From contig NZ_JAIMCB010000007.1 of NCBI RefSeq assembly GCF_025499425.1, positions 124,001 to 188,000 on the forward strand: a stretch of 64,000 nt of DNA, given 5' to 3'. Below, one piece after another: positions 34,148 through 42,915 of this stretch. The notes under the pieces are model-generated. The model was not told the origin of the DNA, made no database searches, and worked only from the letters and a program-made list of their open reading frames with translations. The translations under genes were made by a program, and so were the position numbers. Positions within the stretch are counted from its first letter, which is position 1. Each line of letters begins with the position of its first letter. Origin of the DNA: Acidiferrimicrobium sp. IK. GTDB lineage: Bacteria > Actinomycetota > Acidimicrobiia > Acidimicrobiales > Palsa-688.

Positions 34148-35266
34148 ATGCGTACACGTGGTGCGGTGGTCACCAAGGCGCCGGGGACCTACGAGGTCAT
34201 CGAGATGGAGCTCGACGACCCGAGGCAGGGCGAGATCAGGGTCAAGATGGTCGCGTCCGGCCTGTGCCACTCCGATGATCACCTGGCCACCGGTGACATC
34301 CCGGTAGGCGTTTACCCCTTCGCCGGCGGGCACGAGGGGGCCGGGATCGTGGACAAGGTCGGGCCCAACACGCCCGGCTTCGAGGAGGGCGACCACGTCG
34401 TCTTCTCGTTCCTGCCCGGCTGCGGGCGGTGCCGGTGGTGCGCGGCGGGGATGCAAAACCTCTGCGACCTGGGGGCCGGTCTCCTGCTCGGCTCTCGCTT
34501 CGAGGATCCCGAGAGCTACCGGCTGACCACCCTCGACGGCCAGAACGTCGGGCAGATGTGCGGCATCTCCACCTTCTGCGAGTACACCGTCGTGTCTCTC
34601 AACTCGGCGGTGAAGGTCGACAAGGACCTGCCGCTCGACCGGGTCTGCCTGCTCGGTTGCGGGGTCGGGACCGGGTGGGGATCGGCGGTCAACAGCGCCG
34701 CGGTCCGCCCCGGTGACACCGTCATCGTCATGGGCATCGGCGGGATCGGCATCAACGCCGTGCAGGGCGCGGCGCATGCCGGCGCCAGCAACGTGATCGC
34801 CGTCGACCCGGTGCAGTTCAAGCGGGAGAAGGCCATGGAGCTGGGCGCCACCCACACTTTCGCTGACATCGCCGAAGCCGACGAGTTCGCCAAGAGCGTC
34901 ACCAACGGGCAGGGCGCCGACAGCGTGATCGTCACCATCGGCGTCGTCAAAGGCGAGCACGTCGGGCAGGCGTTCGCCGCGACGCGCAAGGCCGGCACCG
35001 TGGTCGTGACCGGCCTCGGTGACATCACCGAGGTCGGGATACCGGTGTCGATCGGCGAGCTGACGCTGTTCCAAAAGCGGATCCAGGGCTCGCTCTTCGG
35101 CGAGTCGAGTCCCAGCTCCGACATCCTCAAGCAGGCTCAGATGTACCGGGACGGGAAACTCAAGCTCGACGAGCTGGTCACCACCACCTACACCCTCGAC
35201 GAGGTGGCCAAGGGCTACGAGGACATGCACGCCGGCAAGAACATCCGCGGGATGATCATCTTCTGA
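34148..35266 (+). CDS. NDMA-dependent (mycofactocin-type) alcohol dehydrogenase
   Basis: A 372-residue zinc alcohol dehydrogenase of the TIGR03989-like group, whose tightly bound NADH is recycled by mycofactocin in vivo or NDMA in vitro. Catalytic zinc ligands Cys40 and His62-Glu63; structural zinc Cys92, 95, 98 and 106 (GCGRCRWCAAGMQNLC). The Rossmann motif is MGIGGIGINAVQG. ATG at 34148 is used because GGGGGAGGA precedes it by 5 nt. No mycofactocin genes are inside the window. Ends 23 bp before the MoxR gene. Confidence 0.9.
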   Translation: MRTRGAVVTKAPGTYEVIEMELDDPRQGEIRVKMVASGLCHSDDHLATGDIPVGVYPFAGGHEGAGIVDKVGPNTPGFEEGDHVVFSFLPGCGRCRWCAAGMQNLCDLGAGLLLGSRFEDPESYRLTTLDGQNVGQMCGISTFCEYTVVSLNSAVKVDKDLPLDRVCLLGCGVGTGWGSAVNSAAVRPGDTVIVMGIGGIGINAVQGAAHAGASNVIAVDPVQFKREKAMELGATHTFADIAEADEFAKSVTNGQGADSVIVTIGVVKGEHVGQAFAATRKAGTVVVTGLGDITEVGIPVSIGELTLFQKRIQGSLFGESSPSSDILKQAQMYRDGKLKLDELVTTTYTLDEVAKGYEDMHAGKNIRGMIIF

Positions 35267-35289
35267 CCGATCACCCCGCGACCGGGCCC

Positions 35290-36420
35290 GTGGCTGCTGG
35301 AGCCCTGCCCGTGGTGGGCATGGCCGACGCGGCCCGGGCCGCGATGGTCGGCCGCCAGCGCGACATCGAGGTGGTGGCCGCGGCGCTGGCGGCCGGGCGC
35401 AGCGTGCTGCTCGAGGGGCCGCCGGGTACGGGCAAGACGACCCTGCTGCGGGCGTTGGCGTCGGGGGCAGGCGTGCCGCTCGTGCTGGTCGAGGGCAACG
35501 CGGAGCTCAGTCCGTCGCGCCTCGTCGGCCACCACGACCCGTCCCGGGTCCTCTCCGAGGGCTACGGGCCGGACAACTTCGTGCCCGGCCCGCTGCTCGA
35601 GGCCATGACCGCCGGCGGCCTGCTCTACGTCGAGGAGCTCAACCGGGTGCCGGAGGAGACCCTCAACGTCTTGCTCGGGGTGCTCTCGGAGCGGCGGGTG
35701 CACGTGCCGCGCGTCGGGGAGGTGGAGGCGGCCCCGACGTTCCGGATGGTCGCCGCCATGAACCCCTACGACGCGGTCGGGACGGGACGGATCAGCCCCG
35801 CGCTCTACGACCGGTCGTGCCGGGTCGCGGTCGGTTACCAGAGCCGCCAGGAGGAGGAGGCGGTCGTGGCCCGCCGCTCCGGGGGCGCCCCTGCGCTGGT
35901 CGCTCGGGCGGTGCGGGCGGTCAGGGCCACCCGGGAGCACCCCGACCTGCGCATCGGCTCGTCGGTGCGCGGCGCCATCGACCTGGTCGCCGTCGCCGGT
36001 GAGCTTCACGCCCTCCGCCGGGCGACCGCGACCACCTTCGACGCCGCGACCGGCCACGCGGCCGCCGCGACCGGCCACGCAGCCGCCGCGACCGGCCACG
36101 CAGCCGCCGCGGCCGCAGCCGGCGAGGACAGCGGCCTCGACGCCGCCCTGGCCGCGCTGAGCGGCCGGGTGACGGTCCGGGAAGGCTCGTCGCGCAGCGC
36201 CGAGGAGATCGTCACCGAGATCTGGGAGCGCTCCGCCCCCGACCCCGAAGACGTCACAGGCGACGACGCGACCGGCGACAACGACGCCGAAGGCGACCAG
36301 GCCGGAGGAGCGGAGGGGCAGCAACCAGGCGAAGACCCGGGAAAAGCCCCCGGTCCGGGCCGCCCGCCGGCTCGGACCACACCCGCCGGCGCCCGGGAGG
36401 CGGCGACCCCGGCGAGGTGA
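35290..36420 (+). CDS. MoxR-type AAA+ ATPase with repeat linker
   Basis: A 376-residue AAA+ ATPase, in the family a chaperone that works with a VWA partner. Walker A GPPGTGKT, Walker B LLYVEEL (Glu replaces the usual Asp-Glu order), sensor-1 MVAAMNPYD, and sensor-2 RIGSSVRGAIDLV. Residues 253-275 contain three GHAAAAT repeats, followed by an acidic, Gly/Pro-rich tail of about 90 residues. GTG at 35290 or ATG at 35320 are both possible. Its TGA overlaps the next gene's GTG (GTGA). Confidence 0.85.
   Translation: MAAGALPVVGMADAARAAMVGRQRDIEVVAAALAAGRSVLLEGPPGTGKTTLLRALASGAGVPLVLVEGNAELSPSRLVGHHDPSRVLSEGYGPDNFVPGPLLEAMTAGGLLYVEELNRVPEETLNVLLGVLSERRVHVPRVGEVEAAPTFRMVAAMNPYDAVGTGRISPALYDRSCRVAVGYQSRQEEEAVVARRSGGAPALVARAVRAVRATREHPDLRIGSSVRGAIDLVAVAGELHALRRATATTFDAATGHAAAATGHAAAATGHAAAAAAAGEDSGLDAALAALSGRVTVREGSSRSAEEIVTEIWERSAPDPEDVTGDDATGDNDAEGDQAGGAEGQQPGEDPGKAPGPGRPPARTTPAGAREAATPAR
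36046..36108. repeat. Three 21-bp tandem coding repeats
   Basis: GCGACCGGCCACGC[GA]GCCGCC occurs at 36046-36066, 36067-36087 and 36088-36108, the last two identical. It encodes the GHAAAAT repeats of the MoxR linker. Confidence 0.92.
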
Positions 36421-37355
36421 GCGAGCCGGCCGACGTCGACGCGCTCCTCGCTGAGCAGTCGGCCCGCACGACGTCGCGCCGGGAGATGGCCCGGGCCCAC
36501 CCGAGGCTCGAGCAGGTCTCGCCTGACGTAGGGGTGCTCGACGAGGACGGGCTTGCCGAACTGCTCGACGAGGACCCCGACGAGGCCGCGACGATGCTGG
36601 CCGACATGGCCAGAGCGACGGACCCGGTCCTGCGGGCCGCGGCCCGGGCCGCCGCCGCCCGCCTGCTGATCCCCGCCGCCCGCCACGGCCGCGACGACCA
36701 CCGGGGCGGCTCGCGGCGGATGAGCCGGGACCGTCGGAACGGGATGGACTTGGACCTCGACGCGACCGTCGAGCGCCTGGCCGCCACCGCCCGACCCGAC
36801 GCCGACGACCTGCGGTGGCAAGCGTGGACCCGACCCGACCGGGCCTACGTGCTGCTCGTCGACGCCTCCGGTTCGGTGACCGGCCGGCCCCTGGCCACCG
36901 CGGTGGTCACCGCGGCGGCCGTCGCCGCCCGGTTGGGCCCCGAAGATCAGCTGGCGGTCGTGGCGTTTTGGTCTCGGCCGGTGGTGCTGCGCCCGATGAC
37001 CGCTCGCGAGCCGGCGTCCGACGTCCTCGACCGCCTCTTCGACCTGCGAGGCGGTGACACCACCAACTTGGCCGCGGGACTGCGTGCTGCGCTGCGCCAG
37101 GCCGGCACGGCCCGCGCCGCCCGCCGCGAGATCCTGGTGCTGACCGACGGGCGGGCCAACGAGGGCGACGATCCGCTCCCCGTGGCCGGGTCGGCCGGGG
37201 GGATCGGCGCCCGGGTCCACGTGCTGGAGCTGTCCGCCGACGGCGACGCCCGCGCCGCGTGCAGCCGTCTGGCCGACGCTGGATGCGGTCGTCGGGCGCC
37301 CCTGGCCCGGCCCGCTGACGCGCCGGGGGCGGTGGCTGCGGTCCTCGCTGGCTGA
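36417..37355 (+). CDS. VWA-domain partner of the MoxR ATPase
   Basis: A 312-residue protein. A helical N-terminal half (residues 1-130) precedes a von Willebrand A domain with a complete metal-ion-dependent adhesion site: VDASGSVTG (DxSxS), the middle Thr in RGGDTTNLAAGL, and LVLTDGRANEG. Coupled to the ATPase by GTGA. MoxR-VWA pairs usually activate or insert metal cofactors in a target enzyme; the ADH just upstream is a candidate client, on position only. C-terminal Cys pair (CSRLADAGC). Confidence 0.87.
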   Translation: MSEPADVDALLAEQSARTTSRREMARAHPRLEQVSPDVGVLDEDGLAELLDEDPDEAATMLADMARATDPVLRAAARAAAARLLIPAARHGRDDHRGGSRRMSRDRRNGMDLDLDATVERLAATARPDADDLRWQAWTRPDRAYVLLVDASGSVTGRPLATAVVTAAAVAARLGPEDQLAVVAFWSRPVVLRPMTAREPASDVLDRLFDLRGGDTTNLAAGLRAALRQAGTARAARREILVLTDGRANEGDDPLPVAGSAGGIGARVHVLELSADGDARAACSRLADAGCGRRAPLARPADAPGAVAAVLAG

Positions 37356-37363
37356 CCGGCCGG

Positions 37364-37395
37364 CCCTTTTCTTCCTACGAGTAGGAGAAAAAGGG
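37364..37395. terminator. Bidirectional terminator between convergent genes
   Basis: CCCTTTTCTTCCTA and TAGGAGAAAAAGGG form a 14-bp stem with two mismatches and a 4-nt loop, rich in A/T on both flanks of the stem. It sits between the VWA gene and the converging sucrase/ferredoxin-like gene. Confidence 0.7.
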
Positions 37396-37406
37396 AGGGT
37401 CCGGCG

Positions 37407-38417
37407 TCACGCCCGGCGCACGAGGCCGGTGACGAGCTGCTCGGTCGCGGTCTTGGCGCCGGGGCTCGGCAACGCACCGCAGTCGGGTACGGGCAGCACC
37501 CTTCCGGCGTTGACGGTGGCCTCCCACCGCATGGCGTCGCCGTCGGGGTCCACGACCAGGGCCACCCGGCCGTCCCCGAGGTCCTCGCCGGTGCGGGGGG
37601 TGTCGAGCAGCGACCAGCCGAGCTCTGCCAGGACGGCGCGTTCGACGGCCTGGACGGCGGGGGAGGGCAGTCCCGCACAGCCACGGTAGAGCGGGAGCAG
37701 CGCTTCGATCGGCTCTTCGCGCCGCAGGATCGCCCGGGCGCTGCCGGCGTCCACGAAACCCCACGCGGTGCCTTCGGGCAGCACCAGCATGGTCGGGGCG
37801 TACCGGTGGCCGCCGGTGTGGGAGGTCCGCCACAGGCTGATGTCGCCGGGCAGATCGGCGCCCGACAGGGCCTGCCACAGCTCGGTGCCCCACGACCCGC
37901 AGCAGCGGTCGCGCCGCCCGTGGGTGCAAACCAACACGTCGCGCCATACCGGGGCGGCCGGGGCGGCGTCATGGCCGGGACCGGCGAGGAGGGTGGCGGC
38001 GGCGTCGGCGAGGCGAAACCCGACGGTCTCGGGGTCGCCGGCGCGGGCCCCGTCGGGGTCCAGCTGGGGCGCTACCGACGCGTCGAGCTCGCGGCGGGCG
38101 TAGCCGGAGAACGGGCCCTCGTCCCGGCGGTAGAGCACCACCCGCCGGCGGTCGGGGCGCTCCGGGACCAGGCCCTGCAGGCGGATGTTCTCGCCGAGGC
38201 GGCGGGCGTGGTCGCCGAGCAGTGCCCGCACCGGCGCCAGCGCGGCGATGTCGCCCATGTCGGGGGGCCACGGCCGCGGCCACTCGACTAGGAGGTACCC
38301 GTCGTAGGTGCCGGCGGTGCCCCCCGGGTCGGCGCCCGCGGCGCGCATCTGCGCTGCGCAGCGCAGGTCGATCTGCTCGTCGGTTCCGGGGGTCGCTCCG
38401 GCGGCGGGGAGGCTCAT
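37407..38417 (-). CDS. Sucrase/ferredoxin-like family protein
   Basis: A 336-residue protein of the sucraseferredoxin-like family, thioredoxin-fold 2Fe-2S ferredoxins. The cluster-binding signature VCTHGRRDRCCGSWG and the following HTGGHRYAPTMLVLP with conserved His are present. Function in bacteria is uncharacterised. ATG at 38417 overlaps the mtnP stop (38414) by 4 bp, so it is coupled to MTA phosphorylase. Confidence 0.87.
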   Translation of the reverse strand: MSLPAAGATPGTDEQIDLRCAAQMRAAGADPGGTAGTYDGYLLVEWPRPWPPDMGDIAALAPVRALLGDHARRLGENIRLQGLVPERPDRRRVVLYRRDEGPFSGYARRELDASVAPQLDPDGARAGDPETVGFRLADAAATLLAGPGHDAAPAAPVWRDVLVCTHGRRDRCCGSWGTELWQALSGADLPGDISLWRTSHTGGHRYAPTMLVLPEGTAWGFVDAGSARAILRREEPIEALLPLYRGCAGLPSPAVQAVERAVLAELGWSLLDTPRTGEDLGDGRVALVVDPDGDAMRWEATVNAGRVLPVPDCGALPSPGAKTATEQLVTGLVRRA

Positions 38418-39220
38418 CGGCGTGCCAGCAGCGGGCTGCCGCCGGTCTGGCAGCCGCAGCCGGGCTCGGCGGGCACCCGGGGGATGGCCCGGGCCAGGAG
38501 GTTCCGGGTGCGGGCCACGTTGTCGGCGAGGACCGCCATCACCCGCTCCATCGTCACCGGGTCGCCGACGGTGCCCTCGGCGCCTTCCGCGCCGCTGTCG
38601 TGGTCGGTCACCAGCGCCAAACCGGCGTAGCAGAGGCCCAGCTCGCGGGCCAGGTAGGCCTCCGGGTACTGGGTCATGTTGACCACGTCCCAGCCCGCAG
38701 CCCGGAACCACCGGGACTCGGCTCGGGTCGAGAACCTGGGCCCTTGGATGACCACCACCGTCCCCGACGGCCGCACCCGGTCGTCGCCGGCGGCGGCCAG
38801 GATGGCGCCCGACAGCTCAGGGCAGTACGGATCGGCGAAACCGACGTGTCCGACCTGGGGGCCGTCGAGGAACGTGTCAGGCCGGCCCCAGGTCCGGTCG
38901 ACCAGCTGGTCGAGGATCACGAAGTCACCGGGGACCAGGTCGGGGCGCAGGGAGCCGACCGCGCACGGGCCGATCACCCGGCGCACCCCGAGCTCCCGCA
39001 GGGCCCACAGGTTGGCCCGGGCGTTGATCCGGTCGGGCGGCAGGTGGTGCCCCGGACCGTGGCGGGGCAGGAACGCCACCGCTCGGCCTTCGACCTGGCC
39101 GACGGTGATCGGTCCGGAAACCTCCCCGTAGGGGGTCGGCGGCGTGACCTGGACCGGGTCGTCGAACAGCGAGTAAAAGCCCGACCCGCCGATGACGGCG
39201 ATCTCCGCGGCGGCGGTCAC
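38414..39220 (-). CDS. mtnP: S-methyl-5'-thioadenosine phosphorylase
   Basis: Cleaves methylthioadenosine with phosphate to adenine and methylthioribose 1-phosphate, salvaging methionine sulfur. 268 residues with IAVIGGSGFYSLFDD start, PRHGPGHHLPPDRINARANLWAL, the ACAVGSL-like PCAVGSLRPDLVPGDFV and GWDVVNMTQYPEAYLARELGLC with the MTAP-defining Asn-Met-Thr. A C-terminal CGCQTGG with cysteines is present. GTG start. The gene lies between FmdB-like and sucrase-like genes. Confidence 0.94.
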   Translation of the reverse strand: MTAAAEIAVIGGSGFYSLFDDPVQVTPPTPYGEVSGPITVGQVEGRAVAFLPRHGPGHHLPPDRINARANLWALRELGVRRVIGPCAVGSLRPDLVPGDFVILDQLVDRTWGRPDTFLDGPQVGHVGFADPYCPELSGAILAAAGDDRVRPSGTVVVIQGPRFSTRAESRWFRAAGWDVVNMTQYPEAYLARELGLCYAGLALVTDHDSGAEGAEGTVGDPVTMERVMAVLADNVARTRNLLARAIPRVPAEPGCGCQTGGSPLLARR

Positions 39221-39254
39221 GACGCGGCGAAGCGAACAGGCCGGCGGGCGGGGA

Positions 39255-39611
39255 TCAGGACGCCGCGGCGGCCGGTTTGGCCGACTCGGTCTTGGCGCCC
39301 GACGAACTCTTCGACCCGGAGTCGGTCTTGGAGTCGGTCTTGGACCCGGAGTCGGTCTTCGACCCGGCGTCGGTCTTGGCCGGGGAATCCCCGGAGCTGT
39401 CGGTCTTCGCGGCCGGCGAGCTCGTCGACGACGCCGAACGACTGTCGTTTTTGTAGAAGCCGCTGCCCTTGAACGAGATCCCGATGTTGCCGAACACCTT
39501 GCGCAGCGGACCCCCACAGTTCGGGCAGACGGTGAGCGGATCGTCGGTGAAGGCCTGGACGGCCTCGGTGTGCTGTCCGCACTCCTTACAGGCGTACTCG
39601 TAGGTCGGCAA
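39255..39611 (-). CDS. FmdB-family zinc ribbon protein with repeat tail
   Basis: A 118-residue protein. The N-terminal zinc ribbon PTYEYACKECGQ and VCPNCGGPLRKVFG gives a four-Cys site; the FmdB signature GISFKGSGFYKND follows. The rest is a low-complexity Ser/Lys/Asp tail with KTDSGSKTDSKTDSGSKSSS-type repeats. The start is TTG at 39611 since no ATG/GTG fits between the conserved PTYEY and the upstream region. Probably regulatory; substrate unknown. 34 bp upstream of mtnP on the same strand. Confidence 0.85.
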   Translation of the reverse strand: MPTYEYACKECGQHTEAVQAFTDDPLTVCPNCGGPLRKVFGNIGISFKGSGFYKNDSRSASSTSSPAAKTDSSGDSPAKTDAGSKTDSGSKTDSKTDSGSKSSSGAKTESAKPAAAAS

Positions 39612-39744
39612 AGCTCGCTCCAGCAGCGTGGGGGAGGGAGCGGCTGGCACTCCCTGGGTACGAGTGCCAAGTGTACCGGCCCGGGGAGTCACCGGGCCCT
39701 CCGGTGGTAGAACTCCGGAGCCCGCACGCGAGAGAAGGAAGCTG

Positions 39745-40620
39745 ATGGCCCTTTCGGTGACCAAAGCCGTGATCCCCGCCGCCGGTCTGGGGACCCGGTT
39801 CCTGCCTGCGACGAAGGCCCAGCCCAAGGAGATGCTGCCGCTGGTCGACAAGCCGGCGATCCAGTACGTCGTGGAGGAGGCTGTGGCGGCGGGCATCACC
39901 GACGTGCTCATGATCACCGGCCGCTCCAAGCGCAGCCTCGAGGATCACTTCGACCGCAGCTTCGAGCTGGAGTACTTCCTCGAGCAGAAGGGCAAGACCC
40001 AGGAGCTCGAGGAGATGCGCCGCATCGCCGAGATGGTCAACATCCACTACATCCGCCAGGGCGAACCCAAAGGGCTCGGCCACGCCATCGGAGTGGCCGC
40101 CCAACACGTCGGCGACCAGCCTTTCGCGGTCCTCCTCGGCGACGACATCATGCACCAGCGCGCCGGGGTCCTCACCGGGATGCTCGACGCCTACCACCGC
40201 CACCAGCAGTCGATCGTGGCTCTCAAGCCGGTGTCGCGCCAGGAGATCGCGTTCTACGGCTGCGCCGCCGCGGAGCCGGTCGAGGAGTCGGTGGTTCGGA
40301 TCACCGACATCGTCGAGAAACCCGACCCGGAGTCGGCCCCGTCGGACCTGGCGGTGATGGGCCGCTACATCCTGACCCCGTCGATCTTCGAGGTGCTCGA
40401 GAAGCAGGAGCCCGGCAAGGGCGGCGAGATCCAGCTGACCGACGCCATCAAGACGCTGCTCGGCACCGAGGGGGTCCTCGGCTACACCTTCACCGAGGGC
40501 CGCTTCGACACCGGCAACAAGCTGGACTACCTGCGGGCCACCGTCGAGCTGGCCCTCGAGCGCGAGGACCTCGGGCCGCAGTTCCGAGCGTTCCTCGAGC
40601 AGCGCCTGTCGCGGCCGTGA
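39745..40620 (+). CDS. galU: UTP--glucose-1-phosphate uridylyltransferase
   Basis: Makes UDP-glucose from UTP and glucose 1-phosphate. 291 residues with nucleotide-binding AVIPAAGLGTRFLPATKAQP and KEMLPLVDKPAIQYVVEEAV, LLGDDIM and VEKPDPESAPSDLAVMGRYI. AGAGAAGGAA precedes the ATG. The TGA overlaps the moeA GTG (GTGA). The galU-moeA pair is conserved in actinobacteria and is part of the argument for a Glp/GlpR system here. Confidence 0.95.
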   Translation: MALSVTKAVIPAAGLGTRFLPATKAQPKEMLPLVDKPAIQYVVEEAVAAGITDVLMITGRSKRSLEDHFDRSFELEYFLEQKGKTQELEEMRRIAEMVNIHYIRQGEPKGLGHAIGVAAQHVGDQPFAVLLGDDIMHQRAGVLTGMLDAYHRHQQSIVALKPVSRQEIAFYGCAAAEPVEESVVRITDIVEKPDPESAPSDLAVMGRYILTPSIFEVLEKQEPGKGGEIQLTDAIKTLLGTEGVLGYTFTEGRFDTGNKLDYLRATVELALEREDLGPQFRAFLEQRLSRP

Positions 40621-41837
40621 TCCCGCTCGAAGAGGCCCAGGCCCGGGTCCTGGCCGCGTGCCGGCCCAAGGCATCGGCCGCCGTCGCCCTCGACGACGCT
40701 CTGGGCCTGGTGCTGGCCGAGGCGGTGGTCGCCGCCGACAACGTGCCGCCGTTCGCCAACTCGGCGATGGACGGCTTCGCGGTGCGTGCCGGCGACCTCG
40801 CAGACGCGTCCGCTGCCCGCCCGGCGCGCCTGCGGGTCATCGGCACGATCGCGGCCGGTGCCCCGGGGCTGATCCCGGTCGGCGACGGCCAGGCGGTGCG
40901 GATCATGACCGGCGCCCCCTTCCCTCCCGGCGCCGATGCCGTCGCCATCGTCGAGACCACCCGCACCGAAGGTGACGACGTGCTGGTCTCCGAGCCGGTG
41001 GTCGCCGGCGCGCACATCCGCCCCGTCGGCGAGGACCTCGCCGCCGGTCAGGAAGTGTTTCCCGCAGGCGTCGCCCTCGGCGCCGGCCACCTAGGCGTGT
41101 TGGCCAGCGCCGGGCGCGACCCGGTGCCGGTCGTGCCCTCCCCCGTCGTCGGGGTCTTGTCGACCGGCGACGAGCTGGTCGAGGGCTCCGGTCCGCTGCA
41201 ACCGGGCCAGATCCGCGACTCCAACCGCCGGACCCTGCTCGGTTTGCTGCGCCGGGACGGGTTCCGGGCCGTGGACTTGGGCATCGCCCGCGACGACGAG
41301 GGTGACATCCGCCGCCGACTCGAGGAAGGGGCGCAGCGCTGCGACGCCATCCTCACCAGCGGCGGCGTGTCGATGGGCGACTTCGACTTCGTCAAGAAGG
41401 TCCTCGACGACCTGGCGGCGATGGCCTGGATGCAGATCGCCATCCGCCCGGCGAAGCCCTTCGCGTTCGGTGCCATCGGCGACGTGCCGATCTTCGGGCT
41501 GCCGGGCAACCCGGTGTCGTCGATGGTGAGCTACGAGCTTCTGGCCCGCCCCGGTCTGCGCCGCATGGCCGGCCACCCCGATCAGGCGCTGCACCGGCCG
41601 CTCATCCCCGCGGTGGCCGACGACGGGAGCTTGCGGCGCCGGGCCGACGGCCGCACCAACTACACCCGGGTGCTCGCCGCGGTCGGCCCCGACGGGCGCT
41701 ACCACGTGCGTACCGCGGGGGGGCAGGCGTCCAACCTGCTGTGGCCGATGGCGGTGGCCGACGCCCTCGCCGTGGTACCCCCGGGCCCCGGCGTCGAGGC
41801 CGGCGGGGAAGCGTCGATCCTCCTGCTCCACCCGTGA
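40617..41837 (+). CDS. moeA: Molybdopterin molybdotransferase MoeA (gephyrin-like Glp candidate)
   Basis: Inserts molybdate into adenylylated molybdopterin. 406 residues: NSAMDGFAVRAGDL start of domain, ITGAPFPPGADAVA-type RIMTGAPFPPGADAV, GVLSTGDELV, TSGGVSMGDFDFV (MoCF/gephyrin loop) and GLPGNPVSSMVSY. It is the second gene of galU-moeA-moaA-moaC. In Corynebacterium a MoeA paralogue beside galU (Glp) is a cell-division factor that binds FtsZ; whether this copy does is not visible from sequence. Confidence 0.94.
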   Translation: MIPLEEAQARVLAACRPKASAAVALDDALGLVLAEAVVAADNVPPFANSAMDGFAVRAGDLADASAARPARLRVIGTIAAGAPGLIPVGDGQAVRIMTGAPFPPGADAVAIVETTRTEGDDVLVSEPVVAGAHIRPVGEDLAAGQEVFPAGVALGAGHLGVLASAGRDPVPVVPSPVVGVLSTGDELVEGSGPLQPGQIRDSNRRTLLGLLRRDGFRAVDLGIARDDEGDIRRRLEEGAQRCDAILTSGGVSMGDFDFVKKVLDDLAAMAWMQIAIRPAKPFAFGAIGDVPIFGLPGNPVSSMVSYELLARPGLRRMAGHPDQALHRPLIPAVADDGSLRRRADGRTNYTRVLAAVGPDGRYHVRTAGGQASNLLWPMAVADALAVVPPGPGVEAGGEASILLLHP

Positions 41838-41873
41838 CCGGCCGCGGCGCTCGATTGGGCGCCGCTGCGGGCG

Positions 41874-41879
41874 TAGGCT
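41874..41879 (+). promoter_or_regulatory. -10 box of leaderless moaA
   Basis: TAGGCT ends 6 nt before the moaA GTG at 41886, within the 48-bp gap after moeA. Confidence 0.5.
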
Positions 41880-41885
41880 CGTCGG

Positions 41886-42869
41886 GTGCCTGTTCAGCTG
41901 ATCGATCCCCACGGCCGCACGGTCCGGGACCTGCGCATCTCGATCACCGACCGGTGCAACTTCCGCTGCACGTACTGCATGCCCCACGAGGGCATGCAGT
42001 GGCTGCCCCGCGACGAGATCCTCTCCTACGAGGAGATCGAGCGGGTCGCCCGGGTCTGCGTGGAGCGATACGGCTTCGGCAGCATCCGCCTCACCGGCGG
42101 CGAGCCGACGGTGCGCGCTCATCTGCCGGTGCTCGTGTCGCGCCTGGCGGCGCTCGGCGTCGACCTGTCGATGACCACCAACGGCGCCACGCTGGGCCTC
42201 TCGGCGGCGGACCTTCACCGCGCCGGTCTGCGGCGGATCAACATCTCCCTCGACAGCCTGCGCCCCGAGCGCTTCACCACCATCACCGGGAGAGACGCCC
42301 TGGACAAGGTGCTGGCCGGCATCGACGCAGCCGTCGAGGCCGGTTTCGAGCCGGTCAAGGTCAACTGCGTTGTCGTGCGCGGCGTCAACGACGACGAGAT
42401 CCAGGACTTCGCCGGATTCGGCAGGGACAAGGGCGTCGAGGTCCGGTTCATCGAGTGGATGCCCCTCGACGGCGACGGCCAGTGGAGCAGCGCCCAAGTG
42501 GTGCCGGCCAGGGAGATCCTCGAGACGGTGGCCGCCCGCTGGCCGCTGGCTCCCGTGGAGCGGGGGTCCGCCCCCGCGGAGCGCTTCGCCTACGCCGACG
42601 GCGCCGGGCACATCGGGGTGATCGGCAGCGTGACCCAGCCGTTCTGCGCTACCTGCGACCGGGTGCGTCTAACCGCCGAAGGCCAGCTGCGCAACTGCCT
42701 GTTCGCGGTGCGGGAGACCGACTTGCGTCAGGTCCTGCGCAGCGGGGGCAGCGACGACGACCTCGCCGCGGCGATCGAGGCCGAGGTCGGCCGCAAATGG
42801 GCCGGGCACAGCATCGGAAAGGTGCAGTTCATCCGCCCGGCGCGCTCGATGAGCCAGATCGGCGGGTAA
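41886..42869 (+). CDS. moaA: GTP 3',8-cyclase
   Basis: Radical-SAM enzyme opening molybdenum-cofactor synthesis from GTP. 327 residues. SAM cluster Cys24-x3-Cys28-x2-Cys31 (CNFRCTYC), second cluster Cys254, Cys257, Cys271 (CATCDRV ... CL). RLTGGEPTVRAHLPVL and FIEWMPLDGDG are present. No C-terminal GG is at the end (ends IGG). Own promoter, then moaC 46 bp on. Confidence 0.96.
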   Translation: MPVQLIDPHGRTVRDLRISITDRCNFRCTYCMPHEGMQWLPRDEILSYEEIERVARVCVERYGFGSIRLTGGEPTVRAHLPVLVSRLAALGVDLSMTTNGATLGLSAADLHRAGLRRINISLDSLRPERFTTITGRDALDKVLAGIDAAVEAGFEPVKVNCVVVRGVNDDEIQDFAGFGRDKGVEVRFIEWMPLDGDGQWSSAQVVPAREILETVAARWPLAPVERGSAPAERFAYADGAGHIGVIGSVTQPFCATCDRVRLTAEGQLRNCLFAVRETDLRQVLRSGGSDDDLAAAIEAEVGRKWAGHSIGKVQFIRPARSMSQIGG

Positions 42870-42902
42870 CGACCGACCTCCGGCGGCCCCGGGACGCGCC
42901 AG

Positions 42903-42908
42903 TAGACT
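42903..42908 (+). promoter_or_regulatory. -10 box of leaderless moaC
   Basis: TAGACT ends 7 nt before the moaC ATG at 42916. Confidence 0.5.
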
Positions 42909-42915
42909 GGCGTGC

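Noticed and set aside
36046..36108. CRISPR-like array from three 21-bp repeats
   Set aside because: Repeats are adjacent without spacers and in frame within a coding region.
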